Shown one piece after another: positions 38,579-52,900 of a stretch of 64,000 nt of DNA (the first letter of the stretch is position 1; each line of letters begins with the position of its first letter). Both the position numbers and the translations under genes were made by a program. The notes under the pieces were generated by a model. It had not been told where the DNA came from. It saw only the letters and a program-made list of their open reading frames with translations, and made no database searches. Origin of the DNA: Allolobophora icterica. Its lineage: Eukaryota > Annelida > Clitellata > Crassiclitellata > Lumbricidae. Location of the stretch: assembly GCA_963556255.1 (NCBI GenBank), contig OY744609.1, forward strand, positions 603,900 through 667,899, given 5' to 3'.

Positions 38579-38861
38579 GAAACTGCTGTAAAAAATTACA
38601 ATCGTTGGAGAAGCCCGAAATCCAATAATTCAGAAGTTATGGCGCATAAGCAGCAGAAGGTCGCTCTACGGAATTTTAAGTCAGCGCGTTTGCTCATTAG
38701 CGATGCAGACGGTCGATCGATACGCCTTCACCCGCCATGTTAGATTCAATCGATTCGAATATTATGTGATCAAAACCATTCGCCATTTTAATCCATTTGC
38801 TTTTGCGAAACAGTTCAATTTAGCGTAGAATTCGTTTGTTCGTCGATCTTTCTGCGGCGCA

Positions 38862-39024
38862 ATGAACATCAACAAGCTGATCCACGGCCCGAACGTGGCT
38901 GGGCAGAGTCTAGTCGACCGGGTGATGGCCGCAAAGCACAGCCTCGCCGGCCAAGGTCTAGCCAAGTCCGTCTGCAAGGCAACGACGGAAGAGATAAGTC
39001 CGCCGAAGAAGAAACACGTAGACT
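38862..39024 (+). CDS. PICALM: PICALM exon 1
   Basis: The ATG at 38862 (CGCAATGAAC) is the first in-frame Met; the peptide [17 protein letters not shown] includes an N-terminal extension. The exon ends in KKKHVD, holding the lipid-binding lysines. Donor GACT|GTGAGT, phase 1. Confidence 0.88.
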
Positions 39025-42000
39025 GTGAGTTTAAAGTAATTGTGCTGCTTTGTAATTTAAGAGACAATTATACTAGACGTTTACATTTTAGTCATGGCAT
39101 AATAATAATTATTGTCCTACAATTCTAGATCGCAAAGGGGTCATCCATAAAGGACGTCCGCAAAATATGACCTACTTTGAACCCTCACTTTGGCCGCATT
39201 TGACCTTACCTTCTCCCTTTGCCGGAGGCTTTGCGGACGTCGGGATGCCAAAGCCCAATGAACGAAACAACCAACATTGTGACTTAAAACGTCATTAATA
39301 AGCTACCAGTTCTATCTTATTTAAAAATCGCCTTACTTAAAATGTCAACCAGTACATGCTATTTAAAACTGAAAAAGTAAGCATCAGCTACTGCATTTTA
39401 AAACAACAAACACAATTATGCAAATGGTAGGCCTGAGTAAATCTTTAACTGTATACCTGCTTTTTAAAACGGTTTTAGGCAATCACCTCGCTGACCTTCT
39501 CGTCTCTGGGGAAGGTTGAAACAAGGAGTTGTTTAAAAAACTCAAATTTAGAAATTTAGATGCACTTGTCTGCACTGGTCATAACCCTTCCTCCCCCTTG
39601 TCAACAGCAGCATTTGTCCGCATTTGAATGACCCCCTTCCTGACTCATTGCGGAAGTCCTTTATGGATGACTCCAAAGACGTAAGAGTATTTTTAACGAT
39701 ACCCAGCTGCCCGCTTGAAGCCAGTATAGAACCAATATTCCCACACACAGCCCGTATGGGTCCATCTCAAGCCCATGTAAATGCTGACAGGACATAATTT
39801 AGCTGCTTAAAATAAGGAGTAGATCTCGTCGGTTGATTCTGCCAAACCAACATTTAAATCCAGAAAATAATCTTTAAAGTTCAGAAATATTTCTTCTAAA
39901 TAATTTTGATTTGATTTTTAATCAATTTTGTACAGAGATAGAGTTAAATATGTGGGTTAAATGTTGGATAAAAGCGATGTTAAGTAAGTAATTAAATGTA
40001 TTCTTCATTAACCAATTGCTAATTGCACTTTGGTGTACAGACATCTAATAAACACAGTTATAATATTATGCGTGTGATAGATCTGGTCCAATGCACGAAT
40101 GAGCCGAATGTGTCAGTGCCTCAAATGGCTGGCTTGCTGTTGGAGAGAGGGCAGAACTCCAGCTGGGTGGTCGCTTACAAGGCCCTGCTTACATCACACA
40201 GTCTGATGAACTATGGAAACGAGGTAACCACTCTCGTCTGGTTAAAACTAAAAACTCTCTGATGGCAAGTTATTTATGATGAAACCAAATTAAAACAACC
40301 AGATAAAGCCGTAATAATAATAATTTTAATAAGAATAATAATAATAATTATTATTACATTGTTATTTATTATTATTTTTATTATTATTATTCCAACATGT
40401 TGCGTCAGCAATCTTGCGCTTTAACGCTATCCTCTTTCCAGGGTACATTTTACAAGCCTGACATGTGCAAACACTAGCCATCCTAGAAATACATTATCCC
40501 TTGTTTAAAGTAGTATTCTATTCAACACCCTCCGGATTTCATCTTTTAGGTACAAAAATTATTATTATTTTTATCATTATTATTAGTTGCCTGTTTATTC
40601 TTTTAAAATTAGCTAAACATGTTAACATTGTATAATGACGCATCACCGTATCTGCTGAGAGATTAACTATTGGTATATGTTGTCTGAGTGCATTGATTAT
40701 CCTGTCATTAACTGGAGCAACTGCAGTCTGCAGTCTTTTTAGGGGTATAACATCACTGAAGAAATAATGGAATTTCTTGTAACGATTTGTTGCAGAAATT
40801 CACACAGTATTTAGCATCAAACAACTGCACTTTTAATCTGGAAAATTTCACTGACAAGAGCAGCCCACAAGGTGAGAAAACAGCATTGGATTTCTAGTTC
40901 ATCCGACCATCCTCTTCGAACAATTGATTTAGCTCAATGCTCTCTTTCTGGTTACCTAGATCTATTAGATGGTCACACAGGCAGTGATTTTGGAGATGTT
41001 TGAAAGGCATTATATAAATGTTTGTTACATTACTTGAGCTGACACTAATGACCGTAGAAGTTTTCTCATTGAACACTCAATAAAAATATAAAATAAACAT
41101 AAATTATTATTATTGTTATTATTATTATAAGAAGATTTATAAAGCGCAAGTTAATATAACTAAAGACACCGCACATTATCCAGTTCTAACTGCAAATATC
41201 TTGTCTTCCTTTTATAAGAATATAATAAAATTATTTTACAAGCCCAGAGAAGATCAGATTTATAGTATTTGTTGAAGTCTTTTTTATTTATAGTTTTAAT
41301 TAAAATCTGCTTATATGTGATTATGCATTCACTCATTTGTATTGAGAGGTTTTGCAGATTCACTGTAAATATTCAGATGTATGTATGTGATTTTGAAGTG
41401 TGTGTGATGTTGAAGCGCATGTGACTTTGAAGCGCTTGTGATTTTAAAGCATGTGTGATGTTGAAGCACATGTGATTTTAAAGTGTGTGTGATGTTGAAG
41501 CACATGTGATTTTGAAGCACGTGGGATTTTGAAGCATGTTTGATGTTGAAGCACGTGTGATTTTGAAGCACGCATGATTTGAAGTGATGTGATTTTGAAG
41601 CTCGTGTGAAATTGAAGTGTGTGTGCGATTTGAAGCATGTATGATGAAGCACATGTGATTTTATGCCTAGGTTACGATATGTCTCCCTTCGTTCGACGCT
41701 ATGCCAGGTACCTCAATGAAAAAGCTTTCGCCTACAGGCAGATGGCTTTTGACTTCTGCAAAGTCAAGAAGGGGTTGGCTTTCAAGATTTCTTACCTTCT
41801 TATCCAAATTCTTTATTGCCTCATAGTTGCTTCGATTGACGCTGTTTAGTGACTCAGCCTCACCTAATTCTTTCGTTTTTATAATATTGTTGATTTTCAA
41901 AAATATTTTCTTTCTGGTTCGCGATAGTTCTTTTCTTTCATTGTTACTATTGTTCCTAGTATTTTCACCATGATCATTGTCATAAGACTAATTAATAATA

Positions 42001-45000
42001 GGCGATTTCACTGAATTAACTGAATTGGTTGAATGCATAAGATTGCTTTCATGCAAGAATGATTGTTTTGCTACAAGTAACCTGAGATTTGTTTTGTACG
42101 ATTTCTAGCAAAGATGATGGCGTCCTTCGAGTTATGGAAATTGACAAGGTACAGTCATTTTTCATCTTTTGTCTTTTGTTTGTTTTTTGTTTATTTTCTG
42201 TTAGATTCTCTGCTTGGTGTTGATTGATTTGCTTCTGATTTTTGTCAATATTAACTCATGAAATCGTTTTGCTAAGTACTGAATGGCATTGTGTAAATTT
42301 TTGCATTGCACTTTTATGCACAGTCTCGAAATTTAGAAAGCACTACTTAACAGCTTAACAGGGCATCAGCTTATTCATGAGCGCTGCGTCATGTCTGAGG
42401 GGTTGTCCAGAGATACAAAATGGAGGTCAAAGGCTGATTGTCAGGAGACCAGGGAATTAATGTATATACATGTATTGTATATATATATATGCATCTGAAC
42501 TTGTAAAGCGCATTTTCAGAAGTTCTCAAAAGCACGATGAACATGGATGTCTAAGGGATCTGAACAGCTTCTCTTAACTTAGCTAGAAAAACTTGAAATG
42601 TGAGCGAGTTAAAGTTAAAAGGGACAGTTTTGAATGTTCACAGGAGGATTGTTGCAGACGGAAGGGTCGACGTGAGCTGTTCATATTCTTCAATGTAGTG
42701 GAGAATGTGATGCTGGGAACGAGGAAGATGAATATGTTTCTATTGTTCTTTGTATTGTTCTTTGTAGTTGCTGAAAGCTCTGCCGGTCCTGCAGGGCCAG
42801 GTGGATAAGCTGCTGGAATTTGAAGTAAGAATCGATGGAATCGATAGAAGAATTGAAGAAGTGGTAACCTAATCAGTCACCACTGCTTTATCTCTGTCTG
42901 TACATTTGTCTAGCATATTAAATTTTTTTTTGAGTTTACATTAGGCTGCCGAGAAAGCTTAATTAGCAAAGTTTAGACTCAATTTTATATTTTTTGATAA
43001 TTAAAAAATTCAATAAATTGACAAATTAGATAAAATTTGTTAATTTGAGACAAAGGTATAAGACAGTTGTTGTTTATGTTCCTCTAGAGATACTCTGAAG
43101 GTTAAAGGATGAGTGGGCGAAAGGCACGAATGCGAACATATTAATTCTTAGCTAATGGTTTTAAAATTACTTAAATCAAATTGTTGAGAAAATTAAAGTA
43201 TTGTTTGTATTATGTGGCATTAACTTTTGGACACTGTGAACTCTGTGTTTTGTGAACTCTTTCTTTTAGGTTACAAAGACTGACCTGAATAACATGGTCA
43301 TTCGTGCTAGTTTCATGATGCTTTTCAAGGACCTGATTCGTCTCCTGGCCTGCTACAATGATGCCATTATTAATCTGCTTGGCAAGTTTACAGATCTTTC
43401 ACTGATTCGAAGAAAGCATTTGACTCAGTTGACCACACGTTTGCATTTTATAATGTCCACTTTATAATTTATAATTTATAAATTATTTTAAAACGTTTAA
43501 TTATTTTCGGCTAACTTTGATGGGCTTTAGTAGAGAAAAACTTATTTACCCCAATAATATGATAGTTTTCTTTGGTAAAAGGTAATTTTTATTTAAAGTG
43601 TGTACAACTATCTGACAAATGCTGTTGTCAATTTCTGTAGCTAAATTCTTTGAAATGAATCGTAAGCAGTGCAAAGAGGCGCTGGATTTGTACAAGAAGT
43701 TTGTAACAAGGATGGAGGGAGTGGAAAAGTTTTTCAAAGTGGCTGAGGTTAGTTTAACAAGTGTTTTCTATTCTGTTTTGTCTTCTCCTGCATGGAGAAT
43801 GTTTGCGTCAAAGTTGTTTTTTGGAAATGAAGGAACTGCTATGAAACTAATGGAGTCAGTTTACTCTTAATGTTTACAATATTTAGTTTCCTACTGCTAC
43901 TACCACTGCCACTACTACTACTAATAATAATGATAATGAAAATAATGACAATGATGATGATCATAATAGTTTACGTTTACTAATAGTTTAGTTTGGTTTT
44001 GCCAACAATACTTAATGTCATAGCTTCATTTGCTCAATGCTTGATTGGCTGACTGATTGACTAACTTACTGACTGGCAAACTGAATGACTGACTGGCTGG
44101 CTGGTTTGTTGGCTGGATGAGGGAGTGATTGATTTATTAATTCGTTGTTCAACTAATTTTTTTGATTATTTTAGAGTGTTGGCATAGACAAGGGTGATAT
44201 TCCAGACTTAGCACAGGTGAGAGTATTTCTCAGTGCTACCCGCAAGTAGAATTTCTCTTGTGTCTTATGATCTCAAGGTGTTTTCTGCAATCATTTGTCG
44301 CTGGCATTGCTGTTCATTTTAGTAATTTAATAAACGTAAAATAAGAACAACAACAATAAATAATAATAATAATAATGAAAAAGAAGTATAATAATTTTAA
44401 ACAATTACTACAATAATGGTAACATCTCTGCATATGAACACTATAGATAACTTAATTGTTATTTTAAATAATGATAGGAATAATCATGATGATAATAGTA
44501 GTATTAATAACACTTTGATTATTGTAGGCACCTTCTACATTGCTAGATGCACTCGAGGCTCACATGAAGTCCCTGGAGGGATCGAAAAAAGGATCCAAGT
44601 AAGATGCATGCATAGAGTCATACTGCTCTTGAAATCAACAGCAGATCCAAAGGGCAATCTGGCCATTGGATTTTCTTGGTGGGAGGTCATAGATCCGGAC
44701 CTAGGCACAGGCAAAGCAGGCAGCCTTGGGCGCTGAAATCTAGGGGGGTGCCATTTTCACAAAGAAATGTGTTTAACATTTTTATGTTTTTCACTTTTTT
44801 TAGCCAAATATTTTGCTTGGTGCGCCATATGCCACCAAAATGGTCAGGCGAGGGTTGGCTATCAACCTTGATGAGTAGAAATCGAAAAGTCTGGGAATTC
44901 ATAAACAATCCTTTGTAACTCAGGTAAAGTCATCCAAAGGTCATCCAAACATGACTAAATTGTTGTTATGCTTAGTAAACCACGAATGAAAGCCTAATTG

Positions 45001-46853
45001 TAATTATATTTAGAAATTTATGTAGCACAAATTGAAGAAAACTAATATCTGCTAAATGTCATCCGAAATTCGGAGCGCCTTGGTTGTTCCACTGGTCCGA
45101 ACTTCCACGGTCCAGCCTAGAAATTGTGCTGTGGTCAGCCCAACTTCCTAGAATAAGTCGCCTAACAACCTGCAACATGAACTCCTCAGCCTCTCTTTGC
45201 CTCTGTTCCGCAAACGCTTGAAGATCATTCAGGTAGATCTTGGTTTAATTATATTTGTTCAGGAGCGCCTCTGACGAGTCTCTCTAGAAGTGGCTCTATA
45301 TAAATTTGCAGTTACAATTACAATTTCATGTCGTTTTAGGCCCGGAGAATCTGTAACATCAGCAATTAGCAATCTAGCAGCTGCTGCACAGAGCGCTGGA
45401 AATGCTCAGACAAGCGATGATACAGAGAACTACTTTTTTGACGTTGGCTACGTAAGCATACAAAGAAACCATTCTGTCTTCATATGTAGTTTCATCAATA
45501 TTGTCACCAGCATCATCATAATCATTATCTTAATGGTTGCCAGAGGCGTAACTTTGGTCTAAAAAGTTGGGGGTACCAATTTCTTACTTACACGAAGCAT
45601 GGCAGAGACTGCGATCTCTTTGAAGGCACAATAATAAAATATTGATTGGCATTGTTCAAAAAGTGGGGGGTACGGTACCCCAGTCCAAAAAGTGGGGTTA
45701 CGGGTACCCCTCGTACCCCCCACAAATTACGCCTATGATTGATGGATGTTATTACAATTGATTACAATTATTACAATTGGGGGTCACGTGTTTGCGCTTG
45801 TCATGTCATCTCAGTGCCCTGCTCCTTGTTATTTATTTTGTTCTTGATGCTCTTGAGTTTCGTCTGACCGACTGTTTTGCGTGACTCTCGTAAAATTGAG
45901 TTACTGCTGGTGCTGAACCTACTCGCTCGCTCAACACGTTTCTGTTTCCATGGGGCTTCTGCACTGAGGGCGCCTCTGAATAGTTTATGCTGCGAGAGGC
46001 GCCTTATAAATTACTAGATACAATACAATATGATACGATACGATGCTTGGTGTAACACACGTCATTGTAAAAGGAATTCTGAGTAAAAAAGCAGTTCGGG
46101 TCATCGATCGCAAAATTAATTAACCTATTGAACTTAACTCATTAGAATTTGCCCTCATTACAAAGTGGTTCTTTATATAATTCTCAAAGACAACTTTAGA
46201 ATGAATGTGTCATGTTTCATTATAATATTTAATAATATTAATATTGTTATTGATTATTTGTGTCTTATGTTCTGTTTTTTTAGGAATCAGAGGACTTTCC
46301 GGCTGCGTCTGGCTCCAACAATCCCTTCTCCAGTTCGGACACCACCACCGCAGATGAAGGGACCGACCTAACCTTTGACCCCTTGGAGAGTTCAACCTCG
46401 GCGCAGCTGGCGTTCCCTTGTGACGATCTTCTCGGGCTGTCCGACCCATTTGCAGAAATTTCTGACGAGGGTCCTTCCTCCCAGGCAAACAACCCTTTCC
46501 TTGCGGTGGCTACTGATGATGTTGAAGATCCGTGGAGCAGTCAAGGTGGGTTGCTGCTTTTGCCTAAGCTTCTCATCTTAAGCCACGTGACTTACTTGTG
46601 GCTTTAGGGTGCAGCAAGAAATCACTTCAATCCATTTTGAACATTGACGAGGGCACATCCTCGTTTTCATCTTCCCTTCTTGTAAAGATGGTTTAGCTCT
46701 TGTGCTGTTACAGTTTATGCCATTGCTTTTTATCAGTCTATCAGTGTTATTATTTTTACAGCCAGACATTTTTTATTATCATTATTATTATTGTTATTAT
46801 TGTTATTATTATTATTGTTATTGTTATTATTATTATGATTATTATTATTATTA

Positions 46854-46913
<60 letters not shown>

Positions 46914-49900
46914 ATAATGTTATATTTATTATCATTATTTTAATATTATTATTTTTTTATTTCACCCAGAGGCTGCGTAAAATCTATCTTGAGACAAGAT
47001 AAAAAGTATCATTATTACTTTATTATTATTATTGTTAAGAGTAATTTATTATGAAAACAGCTGACTGATTTGTGAAAACTTGCCTGAATGTTGTGGGACA
47101 AAATGATCCCCAAATGTCCCTGGTGGAACATATTCGTATGTCTCACAAATATCAATGTCTTACATGAGGATTTGGGTCAAAGTCTGCTTTTTGGTCTTCA
47201 CACCTTGACAAACTCCACAGAGTTTTGTGGACATTTCAGAGAATTTGTAACTATTTTGGACCTCACTGGACTTCCTTAGTTGCTAGCTGAACATTTTGAA
47301 CGTGTGGTCGGAGTGGTGGAATTTACATTATGTTTCAAGATCGTTTTCCTTCTACATGATGTAGAGTTGTTAGTCTTATGATGTTATGTTTGGATAGTGC
47401 AAACTAGCTTTGATTAGGATGGATTAGATTAGCATGAATGAGATTTAGCTTAGATTAGATAGTGGCATGTGTTAGTATTGTGGTAGTTTTTGTTGCTGAC
47501 TAGCATTTAGGGGTGCAATTCTGTTCATGCAGCTCCCTTTGGAGGGGTCAGCCCTTCGCATGTAGCCACCTCAAACAGCTTTGCAACCGATGAACAGTTC
47601 GCTGCGGCCTTTGATGCAGCTTTTGATAACAAACCAGGTAATTCTCCACATTTCAACCCTTCTTCTGGAGTATAGTTGAGCTCATGGGTACAGTATCTGT
47701 GCTAAAGGCATCCTCCAAGTCACCTGTGGCTCTAGGCATGATAGATTACCCAGAAAACCATGTTAACTGGGCCTATAGTATACTGGTGGCCTGCATTGTG
47801 CCATCATGTCGGGGTGGCAACTATTGACTAGCAACAGGTCAAGTGTGGGCTCCTTGGACGTGGCTGTCTTGGAGGTGCCTGTAAACTGTTTGTTGAGGCC
47901 AGCAGCTTTTCACAGGTTTGATCAAGTTAAGTTTATAGGGAAATTAGTAAAAAAGATTAATTAACATGGGTACATCTTCTTTAATGTGACTCCACGTAAT
48001 CTAATTGCACTTTTAATATGGTAATCTTAACTCTCTTGAACAATCTCTAGGTTTGGCAGCAAATTCACAGGAGGCAGATCCTAAACTTCCACTTGAAAAA
48101 CTATGCTTTGAACCTCAAAAATTCTAAATGTGAGTCTTGTTTTGTTTTAACTGATGAACTGATTATGAAAATCAGGTGTGTCATTTTAAGGGCAGCTGAG
48201 GACTTGTCCTCCAATATATCTATTTCGTAAGTACGAAGCCTGACCCGTGCAATGCTAATCAATTCCATTTGGTGGAGGTTAACTGTAAAATTGTGGTTCC
48301 ACGCATGTTAACGGAAATTCTTTATGGTGAAGGATCAGTTAACTTAACAGTCAAGTCAACTTTGTAATTTTAATGGCAAATTTATATAGCACCACTTCAA
48401 GAGGCACTCATCAGAGGCACTCAACTGGTAAAACAATTACATGCAAAGGTTCTGCAGTAGTCGTATTTGTATTTCTTGGCTGCAGATTGAACTGTAGGTC
48501 AACACAGTTGCATAGCATTGACGAAATACTTCATTTTGATGTTTGGTGAACTTCAGACCTTCGCATAGTTCTTGTTTTGGTGTCCATTTTAAGTCCGTAT
48601 AATAGCAATGGTTGTGTGTCTTTCCGAAAGATCAACTTATTTGGAGTTTTCTGGTGCATTAATTCTAAGAATTCAGATTTTATAATGACATATGCTTCCA
48701 ATGTATTTATTTAATAGTTTATTTAAAAAGTTGATTTGCATAGCGTGCATGGCTTGAGTTGCTTCTTACTATTGATACCACAGTAGCTGTATGTTGTCTT
48801 TTATGTTGCTCGGCTGTTGTTTTAATGTGTTGCACTGGTTGCTGGGCACTAGCTAATATTAACCTGATTGATTGCCAGGTTTCAATTAATTAATTGAGTC
48901 AGTGAACTGAGTTAATTAATGAATTAAGTTAAGATGAACCACAATTTTTCCACATGGTACTCTGATTTAGTTTGATGTTCCATTTCATTCTGATTTGTTA
49001 ATGGTTTAGATCTTGGGGATAATGCTTTGTAAGTTTTCATTGAGTCGGTTTCAAATAAATGAGTAGAACATATTTTCAGGTATATAGGCTGATATTTTAT
49101 TTAAATTAAAGACAGAGTAATTTTTAATTAAATTGAATTTAGAATTTATGAACAGTTTATGATGTCGTATGTGGCCTTGACCTCTTGGTCTCTTTCAGTT
49201 ACTTCCGGATATATAAATATTATGTCCATTTCTGCTAAAGCAATTGGAATACTGCGAAAATCTGCATAATGAGGGCTTTATATTAATATCGACATAGCTT
49301 TATATTGATATCGATATGCAATGGACATATTGTAATGTGCTGTCCTTTGAGCTTTCTTTACTCTGGATTCAACATATCATTTGGAACTGATAATTCCTCT
49401 TCAGGCCAAGTGAACTGTAAGAAATCATTGTGCAGTTTACTGATTGCAATCAAGTGGTTGCCTCAGTTAAAAGCTCTTTCGAAAATTCATGGTTGTGCGC
49501 CTCTGAGAACTGATTTAGAATTGAAACTACCTGTTTCGTATGTCACTTCAGTTGTAGAAATTTGTGGATGTAGCTATTACCGTACTGAATTTCCCTTGCC
49601 TAATTTGGTGTTTAGTTGAAAAATACCTTTGTCTTACCTCAAGTCTTTGGTAGAAATTTAAACTACCCCTATCATACCTCACATTGTTTGGCATGAATAT
49701 GAAAATACCTTTATCTTACTTAACCTCTTGGTATGAATTTTAAAACACTATAAGCTTACCTCACCTCGCTTGAAGAAAACCTGAAAATTTCCATTGTTTC
49801 AGCATTGTTTTGAACAAGCTGGTTTCCTGTGTTTAGCTTCAGAGTAGCACTTTATGAATTTGGAGTTTATGAAGGTATTTACGAGAATACCTTAATCATA

Positions 49901-52900
49901 CCTCACTTCAATTGGTATAAATTAAAACATGTTTATCTTACCTCATCTTATTTGGCATCAATGAGAAAAATATCTTTTATCTTACCTTAACTTGTCTGGT
50001 ATTTAAATTTGAAATACCTTAATCACACCTCACATCAGTTGGTACAAATGTGAAAATACCTATGTCTTACCTCACGGCGTTTTATGTGTGGATGTTAATT
50101 TCAGGAGCTGATGGGTCTCAAAGTGTGACTGGTCTGGCAACAACGCCCTCCGGCAGGGCACCGAGTCCAAGTATGGCTCTGTGTATGTAGCTAGTGTGGT
50201 TCACGGTGCACTTCTTTTTATTCTCTCGTTTTATTCATTTCTCTCGTCATCGTCGTTGGTTCGATAGCTGAGTTTCTCAGTTCTCTAGACTTTTAGTTTC
50301 ATGGTAGTTGCTAGACTGTTGAGTGTTGATAGTTGGTAAACTAAATGAGTCATTTTTAAAGCACCTTCCAGAATTACAGGCACATGGACACACAAACATA
50401 CACTTACACACATATACATGCACACACACATATACACAAACACATACACACACATATACATACACACATGCACATATATGCACACATACAGTCATACACA
50501 CATATATACACATACACACATATACACACACACATAGTTATACATACACACACATGTACACACATATACAAACACATATACACATACACCGATGTATGAT
50601 GGGGTCTCTTTCTACAAGTGAAATAGGCCTATACTACATTTTGGATACATGTTGATATCATAATTCATTTCGTAATGTAGTATGTTATAGCAGGCATCTA
50701 GTGTAATGGAAAGGCATTATATTACTTGATAAGTAGACACAGTGATGAAAACAGTGCATTTAGAAATGCTTCAATTGTTTGGCCAACTTTTAATTTCTGC
50801 TTTTGCTTATTCACCATTGCTTATTTGCACTGTATCAGCTTCATTTCTGAACCTAACATTCTTTGTGGTGGCTTGTCTTTTTACGGAGATAAGAATAAAT
50901 ATATGGCTAATCTTTCCTGTTTAAGGTTATGAAACCATATTCCCCTTTCACAACTCCTTTGAAGTTATATGTCGAAAGTACATAAGTGTAGTAATTAGTT
51001 ATTAGTTAGTAATTAGTTACAATTATCTGGCTTATTTCATATCTCTTATTCCAGTGGATGATGGCATTTATGTAAAGTTTTATCTGGACCTTTACATGGC
51101 ACCTTTTGAAAGTGCTGCTCTGCTTTTAAAGACACTAGCATGTACGTGTGTATGTACGCAAGTGTGAACTAAGCGCTCATGAATAAGCCCAACACTCGTG
51201 AATAAGCTGGTGCTCTGTGCTCAGCTTTAGAGCTGTGCATAAAAAATTAGAAGTTTACGATACGATTACAAAGCACTATTGTGGCACCGGTAAGAAGCTC
51301 TTGACAGGTTTGTGCGCATGGCTACCTATAACCAATCTGAAGGAATGAAGCAGTGGAGCAACCATCTGCCTCAATTGGTCGTTTTCTCTTGCAGTTGGTT
51401 TGGATATGTCAAAGACATCAGCACCTCCTCGTTCAGCCACACCTGAGATGGACTTCATGGCAGGTATACTCCTCGGCCTAACATACTGTGTTTTCTCTCA
51501 CAAAGTCTCCAGTTGACATTGTCGAGTGCGCAGTGTGTAGTATGAATTTCTGAGAGATTAGCACAAGTCAGCAACTCATGATTCATTCTAATACCTGACA
51601 TTTTACTTACCAGTTCAATACAGTTTGACCTTTTGAGGAAGAGTGTCCAGTTGACATTTCGGAGTGTTTTAGACACTGGTATGCACCAGATTCATACACT
51701 TTCTTGAGGTGGTGACCGACCAGTGTTAGCAATGTTACACTTTACAGTGACAAGGAAGGAGAAGAGGAGAGGAGAGGAGGAGGAAGAGGAAGAAGAAGGC
51801 CTTCTCTGATAATTCACTATTTCTTCAATGGTGTGAGGTTCTTAAAATGAGCTATACAACTATTCCGATATGTGCATAAATACATACACTTGCCTACATA
51901 TATACTAGACCCATATTTTCTAAGTTGAAAATATTTACAATAGAACAGATCCGAACTTTCCAAACAGGCGTAGCCGCGTATTTATGTTTCGTTATGCACC
52001 CGGCTCACTTCCAGTAACCTTTAAGGATTACTTCCAATTAGGCTCTGACATTCACTCATACTCCACGAGAAGCTCCAGCTCCTATCGCCCTATATATACG
52101 CTCATTCTAATACCCGTGAATTCTCCATAAAGTCGAAGGGTTCCACAACTTGGAATATGCTTCCCCTATGTATTCATCAGGCTTCTCACCTGCCTAGGCT
52201 TAAACAGTCGTTACACACCTTTTTAACTAATAAAAATTGATCTTTTGATCTTAGTTGGAATCCATGTGTACTGATAGTTAAGTTCTTTAATTAGATTTCT
52301 ATTTACCTTAGTTGGAATCCAGGTGTACTTCTTTAATTAAGATTTCTATTGTTTATTTTTACCTTTTGGTCATATAGTTTGATCGATGTTACTTTTCAGA
52401 GTATCGATTGTGCTGCCACTTATTTGTATTACGATAAAATGTTAAGAAGGTGGCCATGCTAAGCGGAATCAATGGATCATGATCCCTTTTGGGTCTCCTC
52501 TTGTTGCCTATGTACAAACTTTTATGTTGTATATCCTTGTGCTTCAAAAATAACTTCAATAAAAGGATTGTTTGATTGATTGATTGATACATGCATACAT
52601 ACACACATACTTGTATGTATGGATATTTGTATGTAAATGTATGTATGTAAGCATGTATGTATATATGTATGACTAGTATCAATCAATCAATCAATCAGTT
52701 TATTGAAGCTGTTGGAGGAATACCTTTACTGCCAGTTGATTGATTTCAGGAATTGCTAGAGCAGCGACCCCTGTCGACGGGACAGGTCGCATCAGCCCAG
52801 CAGGTTAGCCAGATGTATCCATCCACCTCTGTCAAATTTATGAATGTGGTATGATTAAAGACCCCCGTAAGACAACGCTTGTATTTTCTATCCTACACTT

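Larger units (their letters stand above)
37571..38861. other. spacer between the TALE and PICALM genes
   Basis: Contains an (ATTC)n run at 38308-38368, a tail-type repeat at 38495-38545 (minus strand, GATGCCTTGTGCATT joined to GGCGCTATAA) and the hairpin at 38547. The last 100-150 bp should hold the PICALM 5' UTR and promoter; no specific site can be named. Confidence 0.5.

Noticed and set aside
42593..42808. 71-codon open frame ending in PAGPGG
   Set aside because: It runs over PICALM exon 6 in a different frame; the exon frame matches the family.
44675..44890. Possible further hAT element (GGACCTAGGCACAGG ... GGGGGGTGCC)
   Set aside because: Resembles one end of such elements, but I found no matching second end or target duplication.
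46210..46607. Open frames on both strands over PICALM exon 12
   Set aside because: Only the plus frame starting at the acceptor 46284 gives NPF/DPF motifs and fits the phases.
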